A stretch of DNA of 64,000 nt, from positions 1 to 64,000 of the IMG/VR virus record IMGVR_UViG_3300036823_000324; one strand, given 5' to 3'. Below are positions 55,148 through 63,976 of this stretch, piece by piece (position 1 is the stretch's first letter; every line of letters starts with the position of its first letter). The position numbers and the translations under genes are program-made. This DNA comes from a virus. The notes beneath the pieces were generated by a model, which worked only from the letters and a program-made list of their open reading frames with translations, was not told the DNA's origin and did not search any database.

Positions 55148-57748
55148 CTAGGGAAGCGGCGAGCTCGTCGGCAGCCCCGAGACACCCTGCCCGGGGTCCG
55201 GCCGGCCCACGTTGGCGCCGCCGATCCCCATCGTCGCCCAGCCGCTGGTCCCGCCGACGATCAGCACCAGGAACGCCTCCGCGCCGCCCGCGGCCAGGAA
55301 CTGCAGGTCCATCGGCACCGCCAGCCCCATGGATGCGTCCGCCCCGCCGGCGGCGAACACCGTCAGCCCGGTCGGGGCCGAGACCAGGGCCGCCGCGCCC
55401 GCCGCACCCGCCGCGGACGGTGCCAGCCCGGTCGGGGCCGTGAGGCGGGCGGCGGCCGAGGAGCTCCCGGTCGCGCCCAGTTCGAGCGAGCTGGGCGCGA
55501 CCAGGGCGCCGGAGACGTCTCCGGCGCCCGCGGCGGTGAGCGAGATGAAGGCGATCGAGGGGACGACCACCACGGCATCCGCTTCCCCTTCGCCCGCCGC
55601 GGTGATGACGAGGTCGACGGGGACGATGACCGTGGCCGCCGCGGCGCCTTCGCCTACGAGCGGTGCGAGCAGCAGGTGCGCGGGCGCGGTGAGCGCGGCC
55701 GTCGACGAGCCGAGCCCCACCGCGGCGAGCGCCAGGTCTGCCGGGGTCGCCAGCCCCGAGTGCGCAGCGGAGAGGCCGTCCGCCTCGAGGGTCAGCGCAG
55801 TCGGGGCGCTCAGTGCCGCTGCAGCGGCGCCGCTGCCCACCATGCCCGGCGAGAGGACCGAGTTGGTCATGAGGGCGGCCACGGCATTCCCGGCGCCCGC
55901 GGCGTCGACGAGCAGCGCGGCCGGGGCGGTGAGCGCGGCGGCGGGCGCGGCGGCGCCGGAGCTGTCGAGCGAGAGCTCTGCGGCGGCCGCCAGCTGCAGG
56001 GTCGCCACACCGGCGCCCGCGGCGATGAGCCGCAGGGCCGATGGTGCCGTCACCGCCGCCACCGCCCGGGACCCGCCGGCGGCCGTGAGAACCAGCATCG
56101 GCACGGAGGAGGTCGCAAGCGTGAGCACGGCTTCACTTCCGCCCGGCGCCGTGAGCGCCAGAGACATCGGCGCGGCGAGAGCCATCGCGGCGGCCGAGCC
56201 GCCGGCGGATCCCGCCGAGAGCAACGACGGCGCCGCCAGGGCGATCGCCGCGGCGCCGGATCCGGGCGCCGCGATCACCATGAGAGGACGCGCCGTCAGA
56301 GCGAGATGGGGGACACCCGCGCCCGCGGCGAGGAGCGCCAGCGAAGAGGGCGCCTTCAGGCCGACCCCGGCCGAAGAGGAGCCGGCGGCGGTGACGGAGA
56401 GCAAGGACGGTGCCCTGAGCGCGGCGGACGCGGCGCCGGCGCCGACCGCCGCCGCGGAGAGAGCCGTCGGCGCCTTCAGGGCGGCCGCTACGCCGGCGCC
56501 GCCTGTCGGAGCGAGGGTCAGCAGCGCCGGGGTTGTCGTGCCCGCCAGGTAGCTGAGGTAGACGCCCACCATGTCGCAGGCCAAGGCATCGGTCGAGGCA
56601 GCGTTCTTGCGGATGACAACGCGGGGAGATTCTTTGTATCCGAGGCCGCCAGGCATTTTGTTTTCGGCTTCGACATAGATCGGTTCGGTGGTCGCAGTGC
56701 CCCAACCGGTCGGCTCGGTACCGGCGGTGCCGCTGGTCGAGGCAGTTTTCTCGATGACACTCGGGAAGGTCGACTTGACCCCGAAGCCTCGCGCGGTCCC
56801 CGAGGAGTTGCTGAACCGGGCGAGCAACATCATCACCTTCATCTGGTCACCTTCGACCATGCCGCCCCCACCTTCGGTGACCGTATGGTTCGGCTGCTGG
56901 CATACAGCCTTGTATTCGTGCGTGGTGGTTGATTCAGCGTCGTAGTCTTGCGTCGTGCCGGTTTTCGACCCGTTGGCCACACCTTTCGGCGGGAAGTTGC
57001 TGACTGCTTTATAGAGTTCCGTCGTGCCACCGGAGCCGGTTTTCCAGCCGACCCTAGATTCATCGGATGTCGGCTTCAGCAGGACCACTTTTTGTTTACC
57101 GACCCAAGAGTTTTCTTTCGTCCCGGTCGAGTCGTTGATGATGAACTGCGAGACGCACACGCTCCAGTTCGTATCGCTGCCATGGTGGCCGACTTCAAAC
57201 CACGGCGGTTTACCGCCCATCGTCCATTTTGCCGATGCTTCATACACCCCGGCGCTCGTTTCCGCGTCGGTGATTTTGACGGTCCAGTTCGCGGCTTCGG
57301 CCGCGTTGGGGATTTCCACGAACATCTCGACCAGGTACTGCCTGTTGAGTTCGGCCGGAGAACTCGACTGGACTTCAGTACCACCATTCTGGCCGCTCCA
57401 GATGTACCATTTGCCGCCAGCGGCCAGGCCGAGTTCAAGGGCGACGCCGAGTTCGCTCTGCACCAGCAGCATTTCTATGAAGTTGCTCGGGACGCCCGTG
57501 CCGATGAACTTGACGACGGTCTGGAGGTAGTAGCTCCGACCGGTCGCCACACCGCCGGCTTCCACCGCATCGAAGAGGCACGCCTTGCTTTCCCCGGCCG
57601 GGAATTTCGCACAGCACGAGCCTGCCCACTGGTCCGTGGTGTCGGGCGAGATGGCGCCGCTGAAATAGGTGTTCTGACCCTCCCCGTTCGTTGAGAGCGA
57701 GGTCGTGTACAGACGGGACTCGAACCCGGTTGTCAGGAGTCGCGCCAC
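55148..57748 (-). CDS. Large fibre/decoration protein with about 20 Ala/Gly-rich repeats
   Basis: 866 residues from GTG 57748. Residues 1-220 look like a concanavalin/LamG sugar-binding fold (TGFESRLYTTSLS, YLVEMFVEIPNAAEAANWTV, WFEVGHHGSDTNWS). Residues 220-405 are another β-rich region. From 410 to about 815 there are about 20 copies of a 20-residue unit of the type LTAPTALSLAAAGAGAAAAA. The end is Gly-rich. It lies in the head-tail transition, so it may be a neck/collar or head fibre. Strong candidate for a new repeat family. Confidence 0.65.
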   Translation of the reverse strand: MARLLTTGFESRLYTTSLSTNGEGQNTYFSGAISPDTTDQWAGSCCAKFPAGESKACLFDAVEAGGVATGRSYYLQTVVKFIGTGVPSNFIEMLLVQSELGVALELGLAAGGKWYIWSGQNGGTEVQSSSPAELNRQYLVEMFVEIPNAAEAANWTVKITDAETSAGVYEASAKWTMGGKPPWFEVGHHGSDTNWSVCVSQFIINDSTGTKENSWVGKQKVVLLKPTSDESRVGWKTGSGGTTELYKAVSNFPPKGVANGSKTGTTQDYDAESTTTHEYKAVCQQPNHTVTEGGGGMVEGDQMKVMMLLARFSNSSGTARGFGVKSTFPSVIEKTASTSGTAGTEPTGWGTATTEPIYVEAENKMPGGLGYKESPRVVIRKNAASTDALACDMVGVYLSYLAGTTTPALLTLAPTGGAGVAAALKAPTALSAAAVGAGAASAALRAPSLLSVTAAGSSSAGVGLKAPSSLALLAAGAGVPHLALTARPLMVIAAPGSGAAAIALAAPSLLSAGSAGGSAAAMALAAPMSLALTAPGGSEAVLTLATSSVPMLVLTAAGGSRAVAAVTAPSALRLIAAGAGVATLQLAAAAELSLDSSGAAAPAAALTAPAALLVDAAGAGNAVAALMTNSVLSPGMVGSGAAAAALSAPTALTLEADGLSAAHSGLATPADLALAAVGLGSSTAALTAPAHLLLAPLVGEGAAAATVIVPVDLVITAAGEGEADAVVVVPSIAFISLTAAGAGDVSGALVAPSSLELGATGSSSAAARLTAPTGLAPSAAGAAGAAALVSAPTGLTVFAAGGADASMGLAVPMDLQFLAAGGAEAFLVLIVGGTSGWATMGIGGANVGRPDPGQGVSGLPTSSPLP
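55270..56530 (-). repeat. About 20 degenerate 60-bp coding repeats
   Basis: Units of about 60 bp encode [LV]-x-[AV]-P-x-x-L-x-[LV]-x-A-x-G-x-[GS]-x-A-x-x-[AG]. They are diverged in DNA, with a Pro at position 4 and Gly at 13 kept in most, so the repetition is held at protein level. Boundaries approximate. Confidence 0.8.
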
Positions 57749-57761
57749 CGGCGCGGGCCCC

Positions 57762-58376
57762 CTAGCTCTCGGTGGCTTCGAGGGCGTTGACCGCGATGGT
57801 GGGCGGCGTCTGGGTGGTGGAGATGACGGTCGATGCCGTCGTCCCCCAGTAGAGCGAGTTGCCGCTGGCGGCCACCGTCGAGTCGGCGATGATGAACCCG
57901 ACGATCGTCGAGGAGCTGCCGGTGCAGCCGGCGAGTTCGAGTTTCGCCGAGTTCGTGAGTTTCTGCGCCGTCGATTCGTTCAGCGACGCGGCTTCGAGTT
58001 TGAAGCGGGCCCAGCCGGTGTAGGCGGCTTCGGTGACCGACGATCCGGTCGAGGCCGCGGTCGGGACCACCGTCAGCAGCACGATCGCCACCGTGGCGGG
58101 CATGGTGAATGCCCCTTTGCCGAAGTTGTGGTTCAGGTCTTTGTTGGAGAGGTAGTTCGACTTGCCGCTCAGCAGCTGGCCGAGGTACCAGTCGGCCAGC
58201 GCGGACTCGTCGTCGGCGAGGATCAGCCGCGAGCGCAGGTACTCGCTCGGCTGCGCACCGCCGAGGTCGAGGACCGCGCCGTCACCGTTCTCACCCGGGA
58301 TGAAGAGCTTCGGCGGTTCGCGGCGGATGTCCTCGCCCGGGAGGATCAGCCGCGGGGTCTCGAGCGTGGCGCTCAT
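57762..58376 (-). CDS. Decoration/fibre protein A, paralogue of 59096-59476
   Basis: 204 residues. First 85 residues (ILPGEDIRREPPKLFIPGEN then SEYLRSRLILADDESALADW) are an extension. The rest, FTMPATVAIVLLTVVPTAAS, TGSSVTEAAYTGWARFKLEA and STIVGFIIADSTVAASG, matches the 126-residue protein across the terminator (PADTGSTITEVAYGGYRRVE). This family ('phage tail/head fibre' in databases, as I recall) usually decorates heads. Confidence 0.65.
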   Translation of the reverse strand: MSATLETPRLILPGEDIRREPPKLFIPGENGDGAVLDLGGAQPSEYLRSRLILADDESALADWYLGQLLSGKSNYLSNKDLNHNFGKGAFTMPATVAIVLLTVVPTAASTGSSVTEAAYTGWARFKLEAASLNESTAQKLTNSAKLELAGCTGSSSTIVGFIIADSTVAASGNSLYWGTTASTVISTTQTPPTIAVNALEATES

Positions 58377-58831
58377 TGCTCGGGGTGCTCCGGGGTGGGG
58401 GCGGCGGTGATCGCGCCCTGGCCGACGATCGGCGTCGGCCCGAGGTCGATGAACGCCGGACCCTCTACGGCGGCAGCCGGATCCGGCTCGTTCGCGATCG
58501 GTCCGGTCAACGTCTTGAACCCCTCGAGGGTCATGCGCCAGACGCCGGGGTCAGGCGTCTCGGCGAAGCCGTCTTCGCCGAGCTCGTCGAGCACCGCCTC
58601 GAGTTCGGCCAAGCCCGTCTCGTAGTCGAGGAAGCCGTGCTCGGTGCTTCTGGGCGGGATCGGCGTGTGCCGATCTTCGGCCAGGCGATGGAGCAGGGCG
58701 ACGGGGGTCCAGCCGAAGTCCTCGTCGTGGGGCGCGAGATGGGCGAGCACGCGACGATGCACGTCCGAGTTGAAGACCCCCGCCTTGTCGGCTGCGCGTG
58801 GCGTATCCATCGAGAGCAAGATAGCCCCCAC
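58373..58831 (-). CDS. Unrecognised protein, possible winged helix
   Basis: Up to 152 residues (GTG 58831); TTG 58819 with a GGTGGGGG site or ATG 58810 are possible starts. HRRVLAHLAPHDEDFGWTPV, LLHRLAEDRHTP, LAELEAVLDELGEDGFAETP, GVWRMTLEGFKTLTG: a helix-helix-β pattern like a winged helix. First gene after the terminator at 58954-58983. Confidence 0.5.
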   Translation of the reverse strand: MGAILLSMDTPRAADKAGVFNSDVHRRVLAHLAPHDEDFGWTPVALLHRLAEDRHTPIPPRSTEHGFLDYETGLAELEAVLDELGEDGFAETPDPGVWRMTLEGFKTLTGPIANEPDPAAAVEGPAFIDLGPTPIVGQGAITAAPTPEHPEQ

Positions 58832-58953
58832 CTCGCGCGCCTGTCTACCTACACCCGGGGCAGCTGGTCAGACACCGCCTAGCTAGCTTCCATCTCCTTG
58901 GTCCGGGCCCCTCGGCTGTTAGCGCAGCGCGGGGCCATTCGTTGACCGGACGC

Positions 58954-58983
58954 AAAAAGACGGCCTCCCTCGGGAGGCCGTCT
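58954..58983 (-). terminator. Rho-independent terminator in the structural operon
   Basis: Minus strand AGACGGCCTCCC and GGGAGGCCGTCT (12-bp self-complementary stem) are followed by five T residues. The best terminator in the window; it separates protease-capsid genes from the rest. The 264-bp gap around it (58832-59095) holds no other gene that I can support, except a 4-codon ATG-GAA-GCT-AGC-TAG after AAGGAG near 58890. Confidence 0.9.
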
Positions 58984-59095
58984 CAGCGTCTGGCAAAGGA
59001 CGCAGACATCTGGTTCAAGGGAAGCTAGCAGCGGGGCCGGCGCGAACTCCAGTGCCAGAACGCATTACGTCCCGCCCACCCCGGGGCGCCCGAGG

Positions 59096-59476
59096 CTACC
59101 CGAAGGCGACGCGCAGCAGCCCGATGCCGATCGACGGTTCGGGATCTTCTAGGTCGATCATGAATTCGACGGTGTCGCCGGAGGTCTTGACGAAGCCGCC
59201 GGTGAGCGCGGAGCAGATCGCCCAGGCGATCACCCGGCCGCCGGGGGGGCCGGTCATCGGCGCGAGGGCGACCTTGACGATGTTGACGACGCCGGACCCT
59301 TCAGGGGGCCCGAAGGTGCCCGCCGGCAGTTCGACCCGCCGGTAGCCGCCATAGGCGACCTCGGTGATCGTCGATCCGGTGTCCGCGGGGACGGGGCGGA
59401 CCGTGCACATCGCCAAGAAGGCGGGGGAGCCGACCGTCTCTTCGAGCAGCTCCCCCGCCCAATGGTCCGACAGCAT
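59096..59476 (-). CDS. Decoration/fibre protein B
   Basis: 126 residues. HWAGELLEETVGSPAFLAMC, PADTGSTITEVAYGGYRRVE, GRVIAWAICSALTGGFVK; a compact β protein paralogous to 57762-58376. TGATG overlap upstream. Last gene before the terminator, thus co-expressed with capsid. Confidence 0.65.
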   Translation of the reverse strand: MLSDHWAGELLEETVGSPAFLAMCTVRPVPADTGSTITEVAYGGYRRVELPAGTFGPPEGSGVVNIVKVALAPMTGPPGGRVIAWAICSALTGGFVKTSGDTVEFMIDLEDPEPSIGIGLLRVAFG

Positions 59477-60084
59477 CAGTTCAGCGCGACGATGTGCTTC
59501 TTGCCGTCGTTGGTGACGACGCGGAGGTATTCGGGGCCGAGCCAGCCGCCCGCCTTCGTCCGCTTCTGGCGGATCGTCCAGTCGAGGATGTCCTCGACGT
59601 CGACCTCCGCCTTCGTCGCGACTTCGCCGCCCTCGAGCTCTTCGGCCGCTTCCCGGTTGACCGGGAAGGAGCCGCTGAGCTCTTCGAGGGTCGGGCCGCG
59701 CTGTTCGGGGGCGGTGCCCTTGCCCCCCATCGCCGCGGCGACGGCGCCTTTCAGCCGCTCGAGCTCGCGGAAGCTGAGTTCGTCGAGCCCGAGGGCCTCG
59801 GCGCTCTCGCCGTCGGTGTCGGGGCCTTCGCCCTCGGCGTCCTCGTCCGCCCGCTGGTGACGGGCGGCGGCGATCGCCTCCTGGGCCTGGACCTCGGTTT
59901 CCTTGGCCTGGGTCTCGGCAGCCGTCGCCTTTGCGGCGGCCTCGTCCTTTTCGGCGGTCAGCTTGGCGATCCTCGCCTCGAGGGCCGCCGTGTCGGGAGC
60001 CGCCACCGCGGCGGCACCGCCCTGGCCCTGTGCTCGGCCCTGCGCCTGCGCCTGGCCCTCTGCTTTTTTGTCCTGCTCTGCCAA
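59476..60084 (-). CDS. Capsid-operon protein with coiled coil
   Basis: 202 residues from TTG 60084. A Gln/Ala/Gly start (AEGQAQAQGRAQGQGGAAAV), a coiled coil (LEARIAKLTAEKDEAAAKAT), an acidic Glu/Asp spacer, then DILDWTIRQKRTKAGGWLGP and EYLRVVTNDGKKHIVALN. Behind the capsid gene; could assist head assembly or attach decoration. No family recognised. Confidence 0.6.
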   Translation of the reverse strand: MAEQDKKAEGQAQAQGRAQGQGGAAAVAAPDTAALEARIAKLTAEKDEAAAKATAAETQAKETEVQAQEAIAAARHQRADEDAEGEGPDTDGESAEALGLDELSFRELERLKGAVAAAMGGKGTAPEQRGPTLEELSGSFPVNREAAEELEGGEVATKAEVDVEDILDWTIRQKRTKAGGWLGPEYLRVVTNDGKKHIVALN

Positions 60085-60100
60085 CCGGATCAGCCCCTTC

Positions 60101-61198
60101 CTAGGCGACCGACGCGAAGGTGGCGCCGCGCCAGTCGAGGAGGGCCGTGCCCCACTCGTAGCGGATCTTCCACCAGATCTCGTCGTATTTCCCGGTGTAG
60201 GGGTCCGAGCCGCCAAGCACGTTCCGCATCCCCGGGTCTTTCAGGAATATGTCGGGGGTCTCGATCCCGTTCAGGAACCCCACCCCCATCACCGGCGCCA
60301 GCTGCGGGTCGGCGAACGTGTACCAGTCGTTCGCGTCTTCGAGGTAGTCCTCGACGACGTAGTCGGTGATCGCGGCCAGGACGTTGTCGCCGCCTTTGCC
60401 GTGCTCGATCGTCGTCCCGTCGACCCCTTCGGACCCCGCGGGCTGCGGGACCGTCGTGGAGTTGAGGATCCGCCGGATCGTCATCTCGAGCTCGGCGGGG
60501 ATCACCGACAGTTTCGGACGCAGGCCGATCCGATTGCCGCTGAATTCCTTCTGGATCCGCATCTTGATGACGGCCTGGGCGAGGGATTCCTCTTCGAGCG
60601 CTTCCGAGAGGAGGTTGCCGTGTTCGGCCGAGAACACGGCGTCGCCGTCGTAGGCGTGCGGATTCGCACGGATCGCCCGCCAGATGTCTTTCGACAGCGT
60701 GCGGGCGGCGGAGCGCCCGAAGGCGGCCGGCCGGTCGCGCAGCTGGTTCAGGTCGTCGTTGATCAGCGCCCGTCGGCTGAGCGAGAATTCGCGGCCGAAG
60801 GTTTCGACCGAGCAGCTCGGGCCGACGATCTGTTCGATCTGGGAGTCGTGGTATTCGCCTCCCTCGGGCACCGGCAGCAGATCTTCCATCTCGCTGACGC
60901 GGACGAAGTTGATCGGCTTGAAGTCGGGCACGTTGTAGATGCGCGAGTACCGGCGCCAGTTGCTGGTCTCCTCGCGGTATGCCCACATGAGCCGCTTGGT
61001 GATTTTGTCGTCGAGGTACGTGGCGAAGTCGGACGTGGTGCCGGACTCCCGCAGGACCTCATCGTCGGAGGAGATGGCCTCGTCGAAGGTGATGCCCGCC
61101 TCCTGGAGGCGCCCCTCGTCGACCTGCCGCCTCTGCATGTAGGCCTCGAAGAGCTTGACCTCTCCTGGCCACTGGTTGCTGTACTCGCGGAATTGCAT
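60101..61198 (-). CDS. Major capsid protein, HK97-fold, Mu F/XkdG-like
   Basis: 365 residues. Early DEAISSDDEVLRESGTTSDF, ITKRLMWAYREETSNWRRYS, FKPINFVRVSEMEDLLPVPE (N-arm and E-loop), SRRALINDDLNQLRDRPAAF, LRPKLSVIPAELEMTIRRIL, and the C-terminal DEIWWKIRYEWGTALLDWRG. The conserved 'S.R.linDDl..l...p..~g.aa.r' segment is typical for Mu-like major heads. Confidence 0.9.
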   Translation of the reverse strand: MQFREYSNQWPGEVKLFEAYMQRRQVDEGRLQEAGITFDEAISSDDEVLRESGTTSDFATYLDDKITKRLMWAYREETSNWRRYSRIYNVPDFKPINFVRVSEMEDLLPVPEGGEYHDSQIEQIVGPSCSVETFGREFSLSRRALINDDLNQLRDRPAAFGRSAARTLSKDIWRAIRANPHAYDGDAVFSAEHGNLLSEALEEESLAQAVIKMRIQKEFSGNRIGLRPKLSVIPAELEMTIRRILNSTTVPQPAGSEGVDGTTIEHGKGGDNVLAAITDYVVEDYLEDANDWYTFADPQLAPVMGVGFLNGIETPDIFLKDPGMRNVLGGSDPYTGKYDEIWWKIRYEWGTALLDWRGATFASVA

Positions 61199-61231
61199 GA
61201 GTGTGTTTGTCCCTTTGTCTCTCGCCGGGCT

Positions 61232-61621
61232 TTATTCCTGTTTACCCGCGAACTGCGGCAGGATCTTCACCCACATGAATCCGGTCTTCGGCGCCTGGGT
61301 GGCGTCAGTGGTCTCGCCGGCACCTGGCACGGCGACGATGGTCGCGAACGGCCGCGTGCCCGTGGCGGGCGCGCCCCCGTAGGCGCGGCGCGTCAGGGCC
61401 TTCGTCGAGTTGTTGATGTCGACGACGTCGCCCTGGACCGAGCTGGTGATGAAGGGGATCACCCACTCCTCCTCGACCATCAGGGCGTACAGTTCGTTTT
61501 CGGCGGGTGAGGTCTCCGGGATGCCGTGGATGTTGTGCTCCACCATCGGCACACCGGAGGTTCGCGCGGCCGCCGCTTTCACGGTGATCCGCTGGCCCGA
61601 CCCTATGTGGTTCAGTGCCAC
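61232..61621 (-). CDS. Capsid cement protein, DUF2190-like
   Basis: 129 residues. GSGQRITVKAAAARTSGVPM, then strands with ELYALMVEEEWVIPFITSSV and GDVVDINNSTKALTRRAYGG, and a conserved KTGFMWVKILP end. Fits DUF2190 decoration proteins in composition and place between protease and capsid. Confidence 0.7.
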   Translation of the reverse strand: MALNHIGSGQRITVKAAAARTSGVPMVEHNIHGIPETSPAENELYALMVEEEWVIPFITSSVQGDVVDINNSTKALTRRAYGGAPATGTRPFATIVAVPGAGETTDATQAPKTGFMWVKILPQFAGKQE

Positions 61622-61633
61622 GTCTTTAACTCC

Positions 61634-63976
61634 TTAGATCTCGAGTTCTCTGTCGATCTGTTCGTCGAGCGGCGCCCCGTTGCCCTTGCTCTTGGCCTTG
61701 GGGGTCGCTCCGTCGCCGGTGTCGATCGGCGCTTCGGTCATCGTCTCGCCGGCCTCGCTGACCCGAGACTCGCGCACCGGCCCTTTGGGGGCCGGAGTCG
61801 TCGATCCGGTGCTCGACCGGATCTCGTCGCGCTTGGCTTTGATCGTCCGTTCGACCGTCTCGCGGGCGATCTGGTTGCCGTCTTTGCTGACCTGGCCGCT
61901 CTCGCTGTCGACCTCGGCCTCGAAGTAGGCGTCGTGGAACTCGGCCTTGAGCTCGCGCACCGTCGCCTCCTTGAAGTTCGCGGCGTCGATCAGCTCGTTC
62001 GCGATCACGCGCTGCTCGGACTGGTCGAACTTCCGCCGCCAGGAGTCGTCGTTCTCGCGGAGGGCCTCGGCGAGCCGGACCTCGTGCTGTTCGTTGGCGA
62101 CGGCGACCGCGGTGCGCACCGCCTCGCGCAGCATGCCCTCGGCGATCTCCTCGGCCTGGGCCGAGACATCGTCGCCGGCGTCGCCCTCGGCGAACCAGTC
62201 GTCGCCTTCCCATTCGCCCTCGCCCGCCTCGAGCAGATACTCCTCGGCGAACTCGTCGTCGCCGAAGTCGCCCTCGGCGAACGGATCGTCGCCCTCCTCG
62301 AGGTCGTCGCCTCCCGGGACGAGATGGATCTTGTCGCCGGTGCCCGTCGGGACGTCGATGTCCCACTCGCCGAACTGCTCGTCGGTCTCGATGGGCACGG
62401 GCTCCTCCTCGCGGTGGCGGGAGCGGCGATGCAGACGCTCGGCGTGCTGGAGCATCTCCCGGGCGCCGCGGCCGCGGTGATGACCCGACCCGTCGTGGGC
62501 GCGGATCTCGTACTTCCCGCTCGGGTGGTGGTAGCGGATCGTGTGCGTCGCGGTGCGGCGGACGTGCGTGGGGCCCTCGCGGTGGAAGCCGAGGCGCTCG
62601 AGGTGGTGGTGGAGGCGGCGCGGTTTGTGGTGGCCGGCCTCTTCGAACTCCTCGCCCTCGCGGACGCGGTGATGCCCGCGCCGGTGCATCTCGTGCACCA
62701 GCTTCGGGTCGTGCGCGGACAGTCGATCGAGCGTCGCGCCGGCATCCTCCCGCGTCATCTGGTGGTCCCCGTCGGGACCTTCGAGGGCGTGGCCCATGTC
62801 GTTTTTGACGACGTGGCCCTTCTTGCTGGTCCCGACCGCCACGGCTTTGTAGGGACCGCGCAGCTGCGCGACCTCGGCGTCGGGGCCGGCCGGGCAGGCA
62901 CCGGCCTGGCCCATCCGACCTTTGTGCTGGACGATCGCGGTCGGCGGCACGTCGCGGAGCCGGTGCCGGGCGTGCGGCCGGGTCATCGCCTCCTCCATGT
63001 GCTCGCCGTCGTCGAGCCACTCCACCGATTCCTCCTCGCGGTGGCGCCGGTGGTGGTGGTCGAAGCGCAGCTCGTGCCGGTCGCCGTGGCGGCCGTGAAG
63101 CTCGTGGGCGGCGCGGAGCATCGCGTTGTGCCCACGCCCGCGGGCGTGCTCGCCGCGGCCGCCCTTCACCGGGTGGATCTCCCAGTTGCCCTCGTGGTCG
63201 ACCTGGGCGGTGTGGTGCCCGGCAGATCCACCGAAGGTGGCCATGTGCCGGTTGCCCTCCTTGGTGAAGCCGAGGCCCTCGAGATGCGCGGTGCCGCGGC
63301 CGCCCGGAGATCCTTTGCCGCCTTTGCCCTCGAGGCTCTCGCCGCCGCCGCGACTCTCGGCCGGCGTGCCGCCGAGCTGCTGGGCCTCCTCGAGCTCAGC
63401 CTCGCGCTCCTCTTCCGCCACCTGCTCTTCGACCTGGGCCTCCATCAGCGCTACCACCTTTCCTCCTGCTCCGGCCTTGGTCACCCAGTCGACGGAGCCG
63501 ACGTTCTTGATTGCCTCGACGATTCTCGCGCGCCGGCCGTCCATCTGGCCTTCGCGGCTGGAGCCGCGCGCGTTGATCGAGACGCCGAGCAGTTCGGGGT
63601 CGTGCTCGATCATGTTCCACAGCCATGGCTGGCTGACCGACGCGATGCCGACGATGCACTGGCGGCCCGCCTCGTCCGTGGTGACTTCGGTCTCGCGGAT
63701 GCGGCCGATCAGTTCCTGCACCGGCCGCGGCAGCCCTTTGAGTTTGCGCTCCACTTCGGGCGACTGGTGGTTCGCGTACATCTGGGCACCGACGAAGGAC
63801 TCCGCCGCCTCGCGGAGCACGTCCGCGGTGTAGTAGTGGCTGTCCCGTTTGTTGCCGAAACCCTCACGGATCAGGACGATTTTGACGAGACCGCCGCGAC
63901 CGTCGGGTTCCGCGGTCCCCTCAAGGATTCGCCCGTCGTCGACGATCGCGCCGTTCTCCACCAAAGTTCCTTCCAT
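61634..63976 (-). CDS. Prohead protease-scaffold polyprotein with His-rich modules
   Basis: 780 residues. Residues 1-180 are the protease (KRDSHYYTADVLREAAESFV, QMYANHQSP with catalytic His about 69, LGVSINARGS with catalytic Ser about 132), XkdF-like. Residues 215-530 hold two similar His-rich modules (about 227-315 and 453-525) of the type HLE.LGF..EG..H...H...G.[WY]EI..RGRG..ML..A..LH. Residues 530-780 are an acidic scaffold (DDLEEGDDPFAEGDFGDDEF) with a helix (EEIAEGMLREAVRTAVAVAN). First structural gene in view, its upstream neighbour (portal) lies past the window. Confidence 0.85.
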   Translation of the reverse strand: MEGTLVENGAIVDDGRILEGTAEPDGRGGLVKIVLIREGFGNKRDSHYYTADVLREAAESFVGAQMYANHQSPEVERKLKGLPRPVQELIGRIRETEVTTDEAGRQCIVGIASVSQPWLWNMIEHDPELLGVSINARGSSREGQMDGRRARIVEAIKNVGSVDWVTKAGAGGKVVALMEAQVEEQVAEEEREAELEEAQQLGGTPAESRGGGESLEGKGGKGSPGGRGTAHLEGLGFTKEGNRHMATFGGSAGHHTAQVDHEGNWEIHPVKGGRGEHARGRGHNAMLRAAHELHGRHGDRHELRFDHHHRRHREEESVEWLDDGEHMEEAMTRPHARHRLRDVPPTAIVQHKGRMGQAGACPAGPDAEVAQLRGPYKAVAVGTSKKGHVVKNDMGHALEGPDGDHQMTREDAGATLDRLSAHDPKLVHEMHRRGHHRVREGEEFEEAGHHKPRRLHHHLERLGFHREGPTHVRRTATHTIRYHHPSGKYEIRAHDGSGHHRGRGAREMLQHAERLHRRSRHREEEPVPIETDEQFGEWDIDVPTGTGDKIHLVPGGDDLEEGDDPFAEGDFGDDEFAEEYLLEAGEGEWEGDDWFAEGDAGDDVSAQAEEIAEGMLREAVRTAVAVANEQHEVRLAEALRENDDSWRRKFDQSEQRVIANELIDAANFKEATVRELKAEFHDAYFEAEVDSESGQVSKDGNQIARETVERTIKAKRDEIRSSTGSTTPAPKGPVRESRVSEAGETMTEAPIDTGDGATPKAKSKGNGAPLDEQIDRELEI

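Noticed and set aside
55676-56932. 418-residue plus-strand frame opposite the Ala/Gly repeats
   Set aside because: It is an Arg/Gly-rich mirror of the repetitive gene. Repeats keep other frames open by chance.
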